A stretch of 64,000 nt of DNA, taken from assembly GCA_031292485.1 (NCBI GenBank), contig JARLHA010000032.1:124001-188000 (forward strand). The letters run 5' to 3'. Source of the stretch: Mucilaginibacter sp. GTDB taxonomy: Bacteria > Bacteroidota > Bacteroidia > Sphingobacteriales > Sphingobacteriaceae. Made by a program: the position numbers and the translations under genes. Positions 16,966 to 25,792 of this stretch are shown here, in pieces. Under the pieces are notes generated by a model that was not told where the DNA came from, ran no database searches, and saw nothing but the letters and a program-made list of their open reading frames with translations. Within the stretch, counting starts at the first letter, position 1, and each line of letters opens with the position of its first letter.

Positions 16966-19078
16966 TTTTGCCTGAAGCTGGTTTCGGCAGGGTTATAAAA
17001 AATGTTGTTCCCTCACCTGGTTTGCTTTCAAACCATATTTTTCCGCCATGGCTTTCAATAATTTGCTTACAGATAGAAAGGCCGAGCCCAAACGATTTTT
17101 CGCCCGCTGTTCCTGATCTTTTGGCCTCGGTAAACATATTAAAGATCATAGGCTTCATATTATCAGGGATGCCGATTCCATGGTCTTTGATGGCAATTTC
17201 AACGTCCTTTTTAAGGTCGGTAACACTTATATTGATTACCCCGTTTTTACGGCTGAACTTTATCGCATTGCTGATCAGGTTACTGATCACCCGCCATATT
17301 TTTTCGCGGTTTATCGATATCTCCTCAGGGTTTTTAAGTAACTCCAGTTCAATATGCTGGTCTTTTTCAGCAGCCTTAAAACGAAGCAACTCTGCACTTT
17401 TTGTCAAAAGAGAGTTTATTTCCACCAATTCCTTTTTCAACTTTGTCGTACCATTATTGGTAACTTCGAGTATCTCATTGATCAGTTCGAGCGAATTGTT
17501 TGAAGTTTCTTTGATCAGGCCGATCAATTCCTTTTGTTCAGGCGTAAAATCGTCATCTTCCATTGCCAGCGTCAATGACGCGATACCCCCAATCGGATTC
17601 CGGAGATCATGAGCCACCGTGCGTAAAATACGGTCTTTTTCCAGGTCGCTGCTTTTAAGTTCCTCCAATGTTTTTTCAAGGTTAGCCTTTTGCAGGTTTA
17701 CCTGCCTGTTTAAATCGTTTACAATTTCCACATCATGCTTTGATCTTTTCCAGTTTCTGAAGACAAGGAAAATAATGACAAACGCCATCAATACACCAGC
17801 GACGGCTGTGTAAAGGAGTGTCCCCTGGATCTTATTATTATTTTTAAGATTATCTATCTGGTACTGTTTTTCAAAGTTGGCGAGTTGCTCGTTAACGTTG
17901 CTTTCTTTCAGCAAACTTAACTTCTTCGTGTTCGAATCATTCAAATTCGTATAGGTCTGCAGGTAAGCAAGGGATTTGGGGAAATCATTTTTACGCTGAT
18001 AGTATTTACTCATCAGCCGGTTCCATTCGGCTTTAGCGTCGTCATTTTTAACGCTATCAAACTGCATCTGCAAAGCTTTTAATAATGGAAACAGCTCATC
18101 CAATTGATTGTGATCAAAATAAAGTTGGGCCAATTTAATTTCAGCCAATTCGGCATCACTGTTGTCATTTCCTTTTTGAAGATTTATGGCAATGCTTTTT
18201 TGAAGCAGGTCAATAGCTTCTTTATGTTTTCCCTGAACGATCAAAACTTCTGCTTTGTTGCCGTATACAACGCCTTTGGCAACTTCTATCAATCCCAACC
18301 TGTTCCTAAATCGGTCAGTATTTTCAGCAATATAATTGAGCGCTTTGTCAAAATACAAATCGGCACTGTCGGGTTCGTTGTTGTGCTTAAAACTTAAGCC
18401 AATATTATCCAGCACTTCCTGCTGGCGGTAAAAATCGGCGAATGGATCATTCGTTGGTGTACACAGCTTATAACTCTCTTTAAAATATCCGGCGGCCAGT
18501 TTATAATGCCCCATTTTATACAGGATCATGCCCATGCGATAAGAGTAGTCTGACAAGGCCCGGTTATCAAGATTGTTTTTGCCGACCCTAAAGCCTTCAA
18601 AATAATGACGGTATGCTTTGTCGAACTGCTGCATAGAAAAATATGCATCGCCAATAGCCATGTTTGCTTCTACGTAATTTGATACATATTGCTTCTGGGT
18701 GACGCTTTTATTTGCAAGCACCAGCATGCTGTCTGCACACAATAACGCTTTTTTATAATCTCCCTTCGTTTTTCGCCAATAAACATAATGAAAGCTTAAT
18801 GCGCGGAACCTATCATCGATGTTTGGTGACGTGATCCGGCTCATGGATGAATCGAGGTACCGGAGTCCTTGTTTAGTCCTGTTGGTAGCGAAATCAGCGG
18901 TAACTTTATCAAACACAGGTTTAAACGCGTCAGAATAACCTGAGGCTTCTTTTTTTGTATTCCGGCATGAAAAAATAAGGGATAAAAACAAGAGAAAAAG
19001 CATCCCCCGTACGCCAAAGTAATGGCGGCTGAAAAGGTCAGGGAAGGCATTAATTTTAGCCATAAAACGGTATTTCAA
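16922..19078 (-). CDS. TPR-containing membrane sensor histidine kinase
   Basis: This 718-residue protein has an N-terminal hydrophobic segment (FLLFLSLIFSC), a long periplasmic-type helical region of TPR repeats (about residues 60-400, for example YRMGMILYKMGHYKLAAGYFKES), one transmembrane helix (LLYTAVAGVLMAFVIIFLVF), a coiled coil, then the HisKA box VAHDLRNPIGGIASL and HATPase_c motifs NLISNAIKFSR, DHGIGIPDNM and FGLGLSICKQI. It autophosphorylates on the H-box histidine. No receiver domain or response regulator is adjacent, so its partner is elsewhere. Starts at 19078, 19063 or 19003 are all possible; the last gives a lipobox-like IFSC. Confidence 0.92.
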   Translation of the reverse strand: MKYRFMAKINAFPDLFSRHYFGVRGMLFLLFLSLIFSCRNTKKEASGYSDAFKPVFDKVTADFATNRTKQGLRYLDSSMSRITSPNIDDRFRALSFHYVYWRKTKGDYKKALLCADSMLVLANKSVTQKQYVSNYVEANMAIGDAYFSMQQFDKAYRHYFEGFRVGKNNLDNRALSDYSYRMGMILYKMGHYKLAAGYFKESYKLCTPTNDPFADFYRQQEVLDNIGLSFKHNNEPDSADLYFDKALNYIAENTDRFRNRLGLIEVAKGVVYGNKAEVLIVQGKHKEAIDLLQKSIAINLQKGNDNSDAELAEIKLAQLYFDHNQLDELFPLLKALQMQFDSVKNDDAKAEWNRLMSKYYQRKNDFPKSLAYLQTYTNLNDSNTKKLSLLKESNVNEQLANFEKQYQIDNLKNNNKIQGTLLYTAVAGVLMAFVIIFLVFRNWKRSKHDVEIVNDLNRQVNLQKANLEKTLEELKSSDLEKDRILRTVAHDLRNPIGGIASLTLAMEDDDFTPEQKELIGLIKETSNNSLELINEILEVTNNGTTKLKKELVEINSLLTKSAELLRFKAAEKDQHIELELLKNPEEISINREKIWRVISNLISNAIKFSRKNGVINISVTDLKKDVEIAIKDHGIGIPDNMKPMIFNMFTEAKRSGTAGEKSFGLGLSICKQIIESHGGKIWFESKPGEGTTFFITLPKPASGKTTPSKTEHTNVLTT

Positions 19079-19134
19079 CTTCGTTCGATAAGCCTTATAC
19101 GAAAATTAATAATATTTGTTGTAACCGATAAATT

Positions 19135-20316
19135 TTATTTGAAAGCATCTTCACCGGTAATATCCATGCCCGTGATAAGCAAATGAATATCATGCGTACC
19201 TTCGTAAGTTATTACCGATTCAAGGTTCATCATATGCCGCATGATCGGATATTCACCTGTAATTCCCATTCCACCAAGCATCTGCCTGGCCTCGCGGGCG
19301 ATATGAATGGCAACATCAACACTGTTACGTTTTCCCATTGAGATTTGCGCAGGCGTGGCCCTGTTCTCGTTTTTTAACTGGCCAAGCCGCCAAACAAGCA
19401 ACTGCCCCTTGGTAATTTCGGTGATCATTTCCGCCAGTTTCTTTTGCTGTAACTGGAAACCTGCGATGGGTTTACCAAATTGTTTGCGTTCCTTGGTATA
19501 TCTTAATGCGGCATCATAACAATCCATCGCAGCACCAAGCGCTCCCCACGCTATTCCGTAACGGGCCTGGTTAAGGCAGCCAAGCGGCCCTTTAAGACCA
19601 GAAGCATTAGGCAGCAGGTTTTCTTTGGGAATTTTAACATTATCAAAAACAAGTTCGCCGGTAGCTGAAGCCCTGAGCGACCATTTGCCATGTGTTTCGG
19701 GAGTTGTAAAACCTTCCATCCCACGCTCAACTATCAGGCCGCGGATCTTTCCGCTTTCATCTTTTGCCCAAACAACTGCGATATCTGCAAAAGGCGAATT
19801 GGAAATCCACATTTTTGCACCGTTTAGCAAATAATGGTCGCCTTTGTCTTTAAAATTTGTTTCCATACCTCCCGGATCGGAGCCATGATCGGGTTCTGTT
19901 AAACCGAAACAGCCCATTAATTCGCCTGTTGCAAGCTTAGGAAGGTATTTTTTTCTTTGTTCCTCCGATCCATAAGCATATATTGGGTACATTACCAATG
20001 AACCCTGTACAGATGCGGTGGACCTGATACCGGAATCACCACGTTCAATTTCCTGCATAATAATGCCGTACGACATATAATCCAAACCAGCACCACCATA
20101 TTCAACCGGTATAGTCGGACCGAAAGCACCGATCTCACCCAAACCTTTTATAAGTTGTTTTGGAAAAGCAGCCCTCTGGGCATAATCTTCGATAATAGGG
20201 CTTACTTCTTTTTTTACCCAATCTCTTACTGAAGAACGGATGAGTTTGTGTTCATCAGTCAAAAGTTCATCTATCAGGTAATAATCGGGCGATTCAAAAG
20301 GGTCTTTTTTGGACAT
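19135..20316 (-). CDS. gcdH: Glutaryl-CoA dehydrogenase (acyl-CoA dehydrogenase family)
   Basis: This 393-residue flavoprotein has the three acyl-CoA dehydrogenase domains. VQGSLVMYPIYAYGSEEQ, CFGLTEPDHGSDPGGMET and GKWSLRASATGELVFDNV match glutaryl-CoA dehydrogenases more closely than short-chain acyl-CoA dehydrogenases, and the catalytic base is Glu372 in YEGTHDIH. It oxidises and decarboxylates glutaryl-CoA to crotonyl-CoA in lysine or tryptophan breakdown. It is a single gene. TATCTTTG lies 20 bases before the ATG on the minus strand and is a likely -7 element. Substrate assignment rests on motifs alone. Confidence 0.85.
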   Translation of the reverse strand: MSKKDPFESPDYYLIDELLTDEHKLIRSSVRDWVKKEVSPIIEDYAQRAAFPKQLIKGLGEIGAFGPTIPVEYGGAGLDYMSYGIIMQEIERGDSGIRSTASVQGSLVMYPIYAYGSEEQRKKYLPKLATGELMGCFGLTEPDHGSDPGGMETNFKDKGDHYLLNGAKMWISNSPFADIAVVWAKDESGKIRGLIVERGMEGFTTPETHGKWSLRASATGELVFDNVKIPKENLLPNASGLKGPLGCLNQARYGIAWGALGAAMDCYDAALRYTKERKQFGKPIAGFQLQQKKLAEMITEITKGQLLVWRLGQLKNENRATPAQISMGKRNSVDVAIHIAREARQMLGGMGITGEYPIMRHMMNLESVITYEGTHDIHLLITGMDITGEDAFK

Positions 20317-20335
20317 AGTGTATTGAATTGGTGCG

Positions 20336-20343
20336 CAAAGATA
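20336..20343 (-). promoter_or_regulatory. Candidate -7 promoter element for gcdH
   Basis: On the minus strand this reads TATCTTTG, an exact TAnnTTTG match, 20 bases before the start codon, and is followed by CGCACC. No convincing -33 TTTG was found, so the call is provisional. Confidence 0.4.
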
Positions 20344-20346
20344 GTT

Positions 20347-20523
20347 TGAATTTCGGATTTTTCGCAGTTGTTGATTTTTTGGTGCTCAAGATGGCTGCGC
20401 CGTTTCGGATGTTCGATTTCGGAATTTTAAATGTCAGTTTTTTATTGACGACACCAGCTGTTCAAAATAAACTAAATCCGAAATCGAAATTCCGAAATCC
20501 GAAATAAGAATATTCCGAAATCA
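20347..20523. repeat. TCCGAAAT-word repeat block with inverted arms
   Basis: The left arm has reverse-orientation words (TTCGGATTTTTCG, TTCGGATGTTCGATTTCGG at about 20348-20425). The right arm has forward words (AATCCGAAATCGAAATTCCG, then CCGAAATCCGAAATAAGAAT, 20474-20508), ending in ATTCCGAAATC. The arms can pair. Similar blocks lie at 22.3, 25.0, 29.46 and 29.65 kb. Confidence 0.65.
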
Positions 20524-20540
20524 TCTTTTACATTTGAACC

Positions 20541-20891
20541 ATGATAACCATTGCCATACAGGGTGCCGAATTTTTTGCTTACCATGGTTTTTATGCTGAA
20601 GAGCAAAAACTGGGAACAAAATTTATTGTTGATGTTGAAGTGAACTTTATGCCATTGAATGACATAAGAGCTGATACAATAAGTAATACGGTAGATTATG
20701 AGAAGGTTTACAATATGATTGCAGCGCAAATGAAACATACGCGTAAACTCATCGAAACGGTTGCGCAGTCAATTGCGGATGATATAAAAGAGCATTATCC
20801 TTTTGTTGAAAGTATCCGTGTTTCTATGAAAAAATTAAACCCACCCCTTGGCGGAAAAGTGGATTACTCAGCTATAACCATTATTCTCTGA
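20541..20891 (+). CDS. folB: Dihydroneopterin aldolase
   Basis: This 116-residue protein is a typical FolB: IQGAEFFAYHGFYAEEQKLG at the N-terminus, DVEV in the second strand, TVDYEKVYNMI in the middle and KLNPPLGGKVDYSAI at the end. It converts 7,8-dihydroneopterin to 6-hydroxymethyl-dihydropterin and glycolaldehyde in folate synthesis. TACATTTG (20529-20536) lies only 4 bases before the ATG, so if it is the -7 element the mRNA would have almost no leader. The glycolate-oxidase-like gene follows 16 bases later on the same strand. Whether the aldolase product glycolaldehyde links them is speculation. Confidence 0.93.
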   Translation: MITIAIQGAEFFAYHGFYAEEQKLGTKFIVDVEVNFMPLNDIRADTISNTVDYEKVYNMIAAQMKHTRKLIETVAQSIADDIKEHYPFVESIRVSMKKLNPPLGGKVDYSAITIIL

Positions 20892-20907
20892 TCAGGACGA
20901 AGAAAAT

Positions 20908-22305
20908 ATGAATTACCATAAAATCACTTCCGGTATCCTTTCTTCCATCAATTCTATTGTTGGTGATGATGCCGTTATTACCAGCCATACCGATCTCGAA
21001 AAATACAGCCACGATGAAACAGAAGACCTGCATTATTACCCGGAAGTTGTTGTAAAGCCAAAAACACCCGTGGAAATAGCGGCCCTGATGCGGCTGTGCA
21101 ATGAACATATGATACCTGTAACGCCAAGAGGAGCTGGGACGGGCTTAAGCGGCGGGGCGTTGCCTGTTATGGGTGGTTTATTGATCTCGATGGAGCGCTT
21201 TGATAAAGTACTGGCTATTGATGAGCAAAACCTGCAGGCTACCGTTGAGCCAGGTGTGGTAACCGAAGAATTTATGGACCGGGTGGCAGCCCAAGGACTA
21301 TTGTACCCCGTTGATCCCGCGAGCAAGGGAAGCTGTTTTATCGGTGGTAACGTTTCGCATGGCTCCGGCGGGCCGAGGGTGGTAAAATATGGCACCATAC
21401 GGGAGTATATCCTTAACCTGGAGGTGGTATTGCCATCAGGTGATGTCATATGGACTGGCGCCAATACCTTAAAATATGCTTCAGGGTATAATTTAACCCA
21501 GCTGATGATCGGCTCTGAGGGCACGCTGGGCATTATTACCAAAATTGTAGTTAAGTTGATTCCAAGGCCGACGCACGACGCTTTACTTTTGGCTTCCTTC
21601 AGTACAAATGAGGATGCCAGTTCGGCTGTTTCAGCAATATTCAGAGCCGGCATTGTTCCTTCTGCGCTGGAGTTTATGGAACGGAGAGGGGTAGAATGGG
21701 TTAAAGAACATGACGGTATCGCCTTTGACCTGAAGGATGGAATCGAAGCATTTCTGTTGATTGAAGTTGACGGCACCAACCAGGACGTGATATTCGCCGA
21801 TTGTGAAAAAATAAACCAGGTATTAGAAGAATTTGATTGTAAAGACGTGTTATTTGCAGACACATCGGCGCAAAAAGAAGAGCTATGGCGGATGCGGCGT
21901 ACGATGGCCGTATCGGTAAAGTCAAATTCAATTTATAAGGAAGAAGATACCGTTGTGCCACGTGCCAGTTTGCCCCAATTGATTAAAGGAATAAAAGAAA
22001 TAGGGAATAAATATGGCTTTGAATCAATTTGTTATGGTCACGCCGGCGACGGTAACGTTCATACAAATATCATTAAAGGCAAAATGAGCGATGAGGACTG
22101 GAATAATAAGTTAAAAGATGGAATCCGTGAGATTTTTGAACTCACGGTTTCCCTGGGCGGCACCATCTCCGGCGAGCACGGCATTGGTATGGTGCAAAAA
22201 GATTATATGTCCATTAAATTTACAGAAGCTCATTTTGAAATATGGCGGGGCATAAAAAAGGTTTTTGATAAAAACGGGATATTAAATCCCGGGAAGATAT
22301 TTTAG
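20908..22305 (+). CDS. FAD-linked oxidase of the GlcD/D-lactate dehydrogenase family
   Basis: This 465-residue protein has an FAD_binding_4 domain (TPRGAGTGLSGGALPVMGG near residue 72 and GGNVSHGSGGPRVVKYG near 148) and an FAD-oxidase_C domain with CYGHAGDGNVHTNI and ISGEHGIGMVQKDYM. It belongs with GlcD, D-lactate and D-2-hydroxyacid dehydrogenases. It should oxidise glycolate, D-lactate or a similar 2-hydroxy acid with a flavin-linked acceptor. No GlcE or GlcF partner is beside it, so it probably acts as a stand-alone dehydrogenase. It is 16 bases downstream of folB and likely cotranscribed. Confidence 0.9.
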   Translation: MNYHKITSGILSSINSIVGDDAVITSHTDLEKYSHDETEDLHYYPEVVVKPKTPVEIAALMRLCNEHMIPVTPRGAGTGLSGGALPVMGGLLISMERFDKVLAIDEQNLQATVEPGVVTEEFMDRVAAQGLLYPVDPASKGSCFIGGNVSHGSGGPRVVKYGTIREYILNLEVVLPSGDVIWTGANTLKYASGYNLTQLMIGSEGTLGIITKIVVKLIPRPTHDALLLASFSTNEDASSAVSAIFRAGIVPSALEFMERRGVEWVKEHDGIAFDLKDGIEAFLLIEVDGTNQDVIFADCEKINQVLEEFDCKDVLFADTSAQKEELWRMRRTMAVSVKSNSIYKEEDTVVPRASLPQLIKGIKEIGNKYGFESICYGHAGDGNVHTNIIKGKMSDEDWNNKLKDGIREIFELTVSLGGTISGEHGIGMVQKDYMSIKFTEAHFEIWRGIKKVFDKNGILNPGKIF

Positions 22306-22309
22306 GCTA

Positions 22310-22420
22310 ATTTCGGAATTCGCCTGCCTGCCGCAGGCAGGAATATTCAATTTCGGATTTGGTATATTTTATTCTAAATTCACTAATTCGATAAATCGCT
22401 AATTCAATAACTCACTAATT
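22310..22420. repeat. Composite of three repeat words before MgtC gene
   Basis: TTTCGGAATTCG is followed by a GC-rich palindrome (CCTGCCTGCCGCAGGCAGG, about 22324-22342) and ATTTCGGATTTGG; then words of the CTAATTCRATAA type (22377-22420) run up to and include the TTG start codon of the MgtC gene. Two repeat families thus meet in 110 bases. Confidence 0.6.
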
Positions 22421-23048
22421 GAACACTTTGCTCCATATCTCTGAAGCTGACCTCATTAAAGTGGGGCTGGCGGTATTGTGCGGCGGGCTACTTGGGCTCG
22501 AACGTCAATACAAAAATAAGATTGCCGGCTTCCGAACCATTATCCTGATCTGCCTTGGTTCAACCTTGTTTACAATCGTTGCGCAAACGTCAGGCAATTT
22601 GGCAGCGATGAATATCGTAACGGGCGTAGGTTTTATTGGCGCCGGGGTTATTTTTAAGGACAATGCAGGCATTAGCGGTTTAACCACTGCGGCAGTAATA
22701 TGGGTATCCGCTGGCATCGGGATGGTGATCGGTTCTGAACACTATCTTTTAGGCGTAGTTTCGACTATTGTAGTTTTGATGGTACTGGTGACCTTTAGCT
22801 TGCTGGAGGACTATATTGACAAAATTCACCGCGACAAATTATTTGTAATCGAATTCACCAGCGGTGACTTTGAAAATCTTGAACACATCCGGGAGCTGAT
22901 CACCGCCAATGGTTTAAAGTTTAATACAGTCAACATATCCAAAAAAGACGGCTGCCTGCAGGCCGCTATTTGGGTAACCGGCCGTAAAATGGATTTGTCA
23001 AAGCTGGCTGAGACCCTTCTGAAAATGCCGGAGATCAGGTCGTTTTAA
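22419..23048 (+). CDS. MgtC/SapB family membrane protein
   Basis: This 209-residue protein has about four transmembrane helices in the N-terminal half, with the MgtC signature GGLLGLERQYKNKIAGFRTI and GVGFIGAGVIFKD, and a C-terminal soluble ACT-like domain. Family members affect Mg2+ homeostasis and intracellular survival, and in some bacteria inhibit F-ATPase; the biochemical role here is unknown. The frame opens directly after a stop with TTG at 22419, inside an intergenic repeat. No in-frame ATG lies near the family start, so a TTG start is the best call. The gene before it ends 113 bases upstream. Confidence 0.87.
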   Translation: MNTLLHISEADLIKVGLAVLCGGLLGLERQYKNKIAGFRTIILICLGSTLFTIVAQTSGNLAAMNIVTGVGFIGAGVIFKDNAGISGLTTAAVIWVSAGIGMVIGSEHYLLGVVSTIVVLMVLVTFSLLEDYIDKIHRDKLFVIEFTSGDFENLEHIRELITANGLKFNTVNISKKDGCLQAAIWVTGRKMDLSKLAETLLKMPEIRSF

Positions 23049-23082
23049 TTATTTGAACGATGAAGAAAGTACGTTGGCTACT

Positions 23083-23529
23083 TTAGTTCGTATTCAAAAT
23101 CAAGCCGGGTTCATCGTATTCGATCATTTTTTGTCTTTCGATGGCCGGGATAGGGATTGATTTATTTGCCTTGTAATCGTAACTTACACAAACCGTTTTC
23201 CCGGTAGTGCATATTTCATGGCCGTTAGGGGTAATTTTAACCAAAATGTGCATCACATCAAAACTGCTGTTGCCAATACGGGTTGTCCGGATATAGCATT
23301 CAACTTCATCATGAAGCAAAATGGGTTTTAGGTAGTTGACCTCCGAACGGCCCACGATTACGCCTTTTTCGCTCATGTCCCACTGAACGATGTCCCGCCA
23401 GTATTTGATTCGTGCCTCTTCAAAATATGTTAGATAAACCGCGTTGTTCACATGTCCCACTGCGTCGATATCCGAAAAGCGGATAGCGATGGGGGTTTTA
23501 TATTTGTAATCTGTTAGTTTTTCAGCCAT
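23083..23529 (-). CDS. Hotdog-fold acyl-CoA thioesterase (4HBT family)
   Basis: This 148-residue protein has the 4-hydroxybenzoyl-CoA thioesterase signature DIDAVGHVNNAVYLTYFEEAR near residues 19-39, with the catalytic Asp in DIDAVGHVNN. The rest alternates short beta strands as in YbgC and FcbC. It should hydrolyse acyl-CoA or acyl-ACP thioesters in the cytosol. The gene is convergent with MgtC (34-base gap) and its start faces hsp20 137 bases away. The substrate cannot be read from the sequence. Confidence 0.88.
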   Translation of the reverse strand: MAEKLTDYKYKTPIAIRFSDIDAVGHVNNAVYLTYFEEARIKYWRDIVQWDMSEKGVIVGRSEVNYLKPILLHDEVECYIRTTRIGNSSFDVMHILVKITPNGHEICTTGKTVCVSYDYKANKSIPIPAIERQKMIEYDEPGLILNTN

Positions 23530-23651
23530 TATAAGTCATTTTGTCGTTGTAAAAAAATATTAACGGACATTCTGTCTGCAATATTGCCCTTTTTTTGTGT
23601 TGGTATAACACTTGACGAATAAGTTGCGAAGATAAATAAAAGTAAAACCTT

Positions 23652-23657
23652 AGGAGG
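23652..23657 (+). promoter_or_regulatory. Strong Shine-Dalgarno AGGAGG before hsp20
   Basis: AGGAGG lies 8 bases before the ATG at 23666. Canonical SD sites are rare before the genes of this window, so this suggests a specially efficient or horizontally shaped translation signal for the heat-shock gene. Confidence 0.75.
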
Positions 23658-23665
23658 ATATAAAA

Positions 23666-24106
23666 ATGACTTTAGTAAAATTTGCAAACGGACAAAAAAA
23701 TCATGCGGTTAACCCATTCTTTAGCGATGTGTTTGACTCTATTTTAAACGACTCGTTTTTGAGCGATAAATTAGCCAGCCGCGTGCCTGCTGTTAACATT
23801 TCGGAAACTGAAACTCAGTTTCATATTGAACTGGCGGCCCCCGGCCTGAAGAAAGAAGATTTTAAGATCAGCCTTGATAAAAATGTGTTAAGCGTTTCGG
23901 CTGATAAGAAAACTGAAAACGTTGAAGAAGGCAAAAAATTCAGCAAACGTGAATACAGCTACAATTCATTCACCCGCTCATTCACTTTGCCCGAAGCTGC
24001 CGATCAAACCAAAATTGAAGCTGAATATACTGATGGTATATTAAAGCTTGTGGTAGCTAAAAAAGAAGAAGCTAAAATTCAGACAAGAGAAATTGCTGTG
24101 AAGTAA
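23666..24106 (+). CDS. Small heat-shock protein, Hsp20/alpha-crystallin family
   Basis: This 146-residue protein has the alpha-crystallin domain from about residue 38 (PAVNISETETQFHIELAAPGLKKEDFKISL), the strand ENVEEGKKFSKREYSYNSF and the closing AEYTDGILKLVVAK with the GILKL motif. It is an ATP-independent holdase that keeps denatured proteins soluble. The short N-terminal arm fits the class A bacterial sHSP. A canonical AGGAGG is placed before the start. A repeat hairpin of a family known in Bacteroidota follows the stop by 5 bases and may act as terminator. Confidence 0.95.
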   Translation: MTLVKFANGQKNHAVNPFFSDVFDSILNDSFLSDKLASRVPAVNISETETQFHIELAAPGLKKEDFKISLDKNVLSVSADKKTENVEEGKKFSKREYSYNSFTRSFTLPEAADQTKIEAEYTDGILKLVVAKKEEAKIQTREIAVK

Positions 24107-24111
24107 TTTTG

Positions 24112-24190
24112 TCTGAACCAGGATTCGTAGGATTAAAGGATTACCGGGATTGAAATCCTACAATCCTGGAATCTTGCGAATCTTAGTCCG
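24112..24190. repeat. GTCTGAACCAGGATT-type hairpin repeat
   Basis: GAACCAGGATTCGTAGGATT at 24114-24133 pairs in part with AATCCTACAATCCTGGAATC (24155-24174) and GCGAATCTTAG. I recognise this palindrome type as widespread in Bacteroidota. It begins 5 bases after the hsp20 stop, a terminator-like position. Confidence 0.5.
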
Positions 24191-24343
24191 AAATTAAAGA
24201 ATTGTTTTCATAATAAGTTGGTTTAGTTGGAAGGCTGCTCCGCAAAGGGTGGTCTTTTTTATTGGGGACTTTCGATCTCGGAGTCAGGAAAATTAGTTAC
24301 TGTCTACAAAATTAACACCTCGGTCAATCCGTCAAATTTCCTA

Positions 24344-24904
24344 TCACTTCCCTTCTGCGATATTCGCACCAGGTGAATGAAATACACATCGATGAACTTC
24401 TGAAGAATCAAACTGTGCGTAAACTGCTCCTTTATAGATTATAGCATTTCCAAGTCCTCCTTGAAACACAATATGCTTGATAATTGCTCCATTTTTTCTG
24501 TCAAGCAGGTACATATCATTGAATTTATTCGGGGACAATTTATAATTCTCAGTAATCCCTGAATAAGGGCAAAAGATTAAAACGTAATCATTGGTAAATG
24601 ATTCAACTTTAATACCTTCATAATCCTGAGAATACTGGTTTTCCCATTTATTTTTTGCATCCTTTATGAGCCATTTATCTTTTCGATAGTTTATAATAAA
24701 TATACTATTTGTCAGACTATCATCAATTGGACTTTCAAGTTTATTACGTATTGTACCGAGAATAGTATCTTTTAAAGGAATTAGCGGACAGTTTTTTATA
24801 TCTGCTTGTTCATCATGTTTACTGCCACATGATGATAAAACTAAGAAAATAGTAACGATACAAAAAAGCCTTACGGCAATTTCTATTCTTCCGTTTAATA
24901 GCAT
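24344..24904 (-). CDS. Uncharacterised lipoprotein
   Basis: This 186-residue protein has an N-terminal signal with lipobox LSSC (IVTIFLVLSSCGSKHDEQ), so the mature part is lipid-anchored outside the cytoplasm. The mature region is hydrophilic and beta-rich, with YVLIFCPYSGITENY and NKFNDMYLLDRKNG; it contains no motif that I recognise. The wide upstream and downstream spacers suggest a single transcript. The base composition is like its neighbours. No function is proposed. Confidence 0.65.
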   Translation of the reverse strand: MLLNGRIEIAVRLFCIVTIFLVLSSCGSKHDEQADIKNCPLIPLKDTILGTIRNKLESPIDDSLTNSIFIINYRKDKWLIKDAKNKWENQYSQDYEGIKVESFTNDYVLIFCPYSGITENYKLSPNKFNDMYLLDRKNGAIIKHIVFQGGLGNAIIYKGAVYAQFDSSEVHRCVFHSPGANIAEGK

Positions 24905-25012
24905 AAATGTGTTTTATTTTGTCAGATTTCTGAATTTCACTAAGAGTGCATCAAAGTAAATAATTGAAGAATGAGCAATTGAGCTATTTTACCCTATTAA
25001 ATTTACATTCAA

Positions 25013-25068
25013 CATTCTGAATTCCGCATTTAAAAATCCGAAATCGAACATCCGAAATCCGAAATCAA
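25013..25068. repeat. TCCGAAAT-word repeat abutting yajQ end
   Basis: ATTCTGAATTCCGCATTTAA, then AATCCGAAATCGAACATCCG and AAATCCGAAATCAA run together and end at the yajQ stop codon at 25065-25067. It is the third copy of the family seen at 20.35-20.52 and 22.31 kb. Confidence 0.6.
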
Positions 25069-25556
25069 TCCCGCATATTAATATACTGTAGTGGTTGCCC
25101 GAAATCATCTTTACGGCATAAAGCGATTACTGCCTGCAGGTCGTCAATCTTTTTACCTTGTACCCGCACCTGGTCGTCCATTATGGATGCTTGTACTTTC
25201 AGGCCACTATCCTTGATGGTTTTAACGATCTTTTTTGCAGCTTCTTTATCGATACCTTCTTTAATTTTTATTTCCTTGCGGATCATATTGCCCGATGCAT
25301 ATTGTTCTTTCCCAAAATCAAGCGCGTTGGGGTCGAGCTGCTGTTTAACCATACGGCCGATAATTGAATCCTGTATGGCTTTAAGCCGCATATCATTTTC
25401 AGTAACTACAGTTAACGTATTTGTTTTTTTATCCAGTTCGATCGTACTTTTACTGTCGTGAAAATCGTAGCGGTTCAGTATTTCCTTTTTAGCGGTGTTA
25501 ACAGCGTTATCAAGTGTTTGGCCGTCAATCTTGCTTACTATATCAAAAGTTGGCAT
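25065..25556 (-). CDS. yajQ: YajQ-family nucleotide-binding protein
   Basis: From the ATG at 25556 the protein has 163 residues, the normal YajQ length, and begins MPTFDIVSKIDGQTLDNAVN. The longer frame from 25604 would add 16 residues encoded by an intergenic TTCATGGTTCATAG repeat and is rejected. Two ferredoxin-like halves follow (RYDFHDSKSTIEL; GNMIRKEIKIKEGIDKEAAKKI). Homologues bind cyclic di-GMP or nucleic acid and can act with a transcription factor; which ligand applies here is unknown. The gene is single and its promoter lies in the repeat-rich spacer before ppk1. Confidence 0.92.
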   Translation of the reverse strand: MPTFDIVSKIDGQTLDNAVNTAKKEILNRYDFHDSKSTIELDKKTNTLTVVTENDMRLKAIQDSIIGRMVKQQLDPNALDFGKEQYASGNMIRKEIKIKEGIDKEAAKKIVKTIKDSGLKVQASIMDDQVRVQGKKIDDLQAVIALCRKDDFGQPLQYINMRD

Positions 25557-25583
25557 GGTTAGTTTATTTGGTAGGTGCAAATT

Positions 25584-25690
25584 TAGTGATAGTTCATGGT
25601 TCATGGTTCATAGTTCATAGCTTTTTTGTCGATAGACTGTGTTAGCCGTTAACTTTTACCATGAACGATGAACCATCAACTATGAATAAC
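25584..25690. repeat. TTCATGGTTCATAG inverted repeat
   Basis: GTTCATGGTTCATGGTTCAT in one orientation (25587-25606) is answered by ACCATGAACGATGAACCATC and AACTATGAA in the other (about 25659-25686). The arms can pair over a roughly 45-base loop. The block sits between the divergent yajQ and ppk1 genes. Confidence 0.6.
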
Positions 25691-25792
25691 TACACAATAA
25701 CATTAAAAATACGTTAATATACTAATGAGTTAATATTAAGTTAACAATTAAATAAGCAGATTTGTAAATCGGGCCGCAGGGCTGGTCTTTAT

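Noticed and set aside
25557..25604. The longer YajQ start at 25604
   Set aside because: The extra 16 residues are translated from the TTCATGGTTCATAG repeat, while MPTFDIVSKIDGQ is the family N-terminus.
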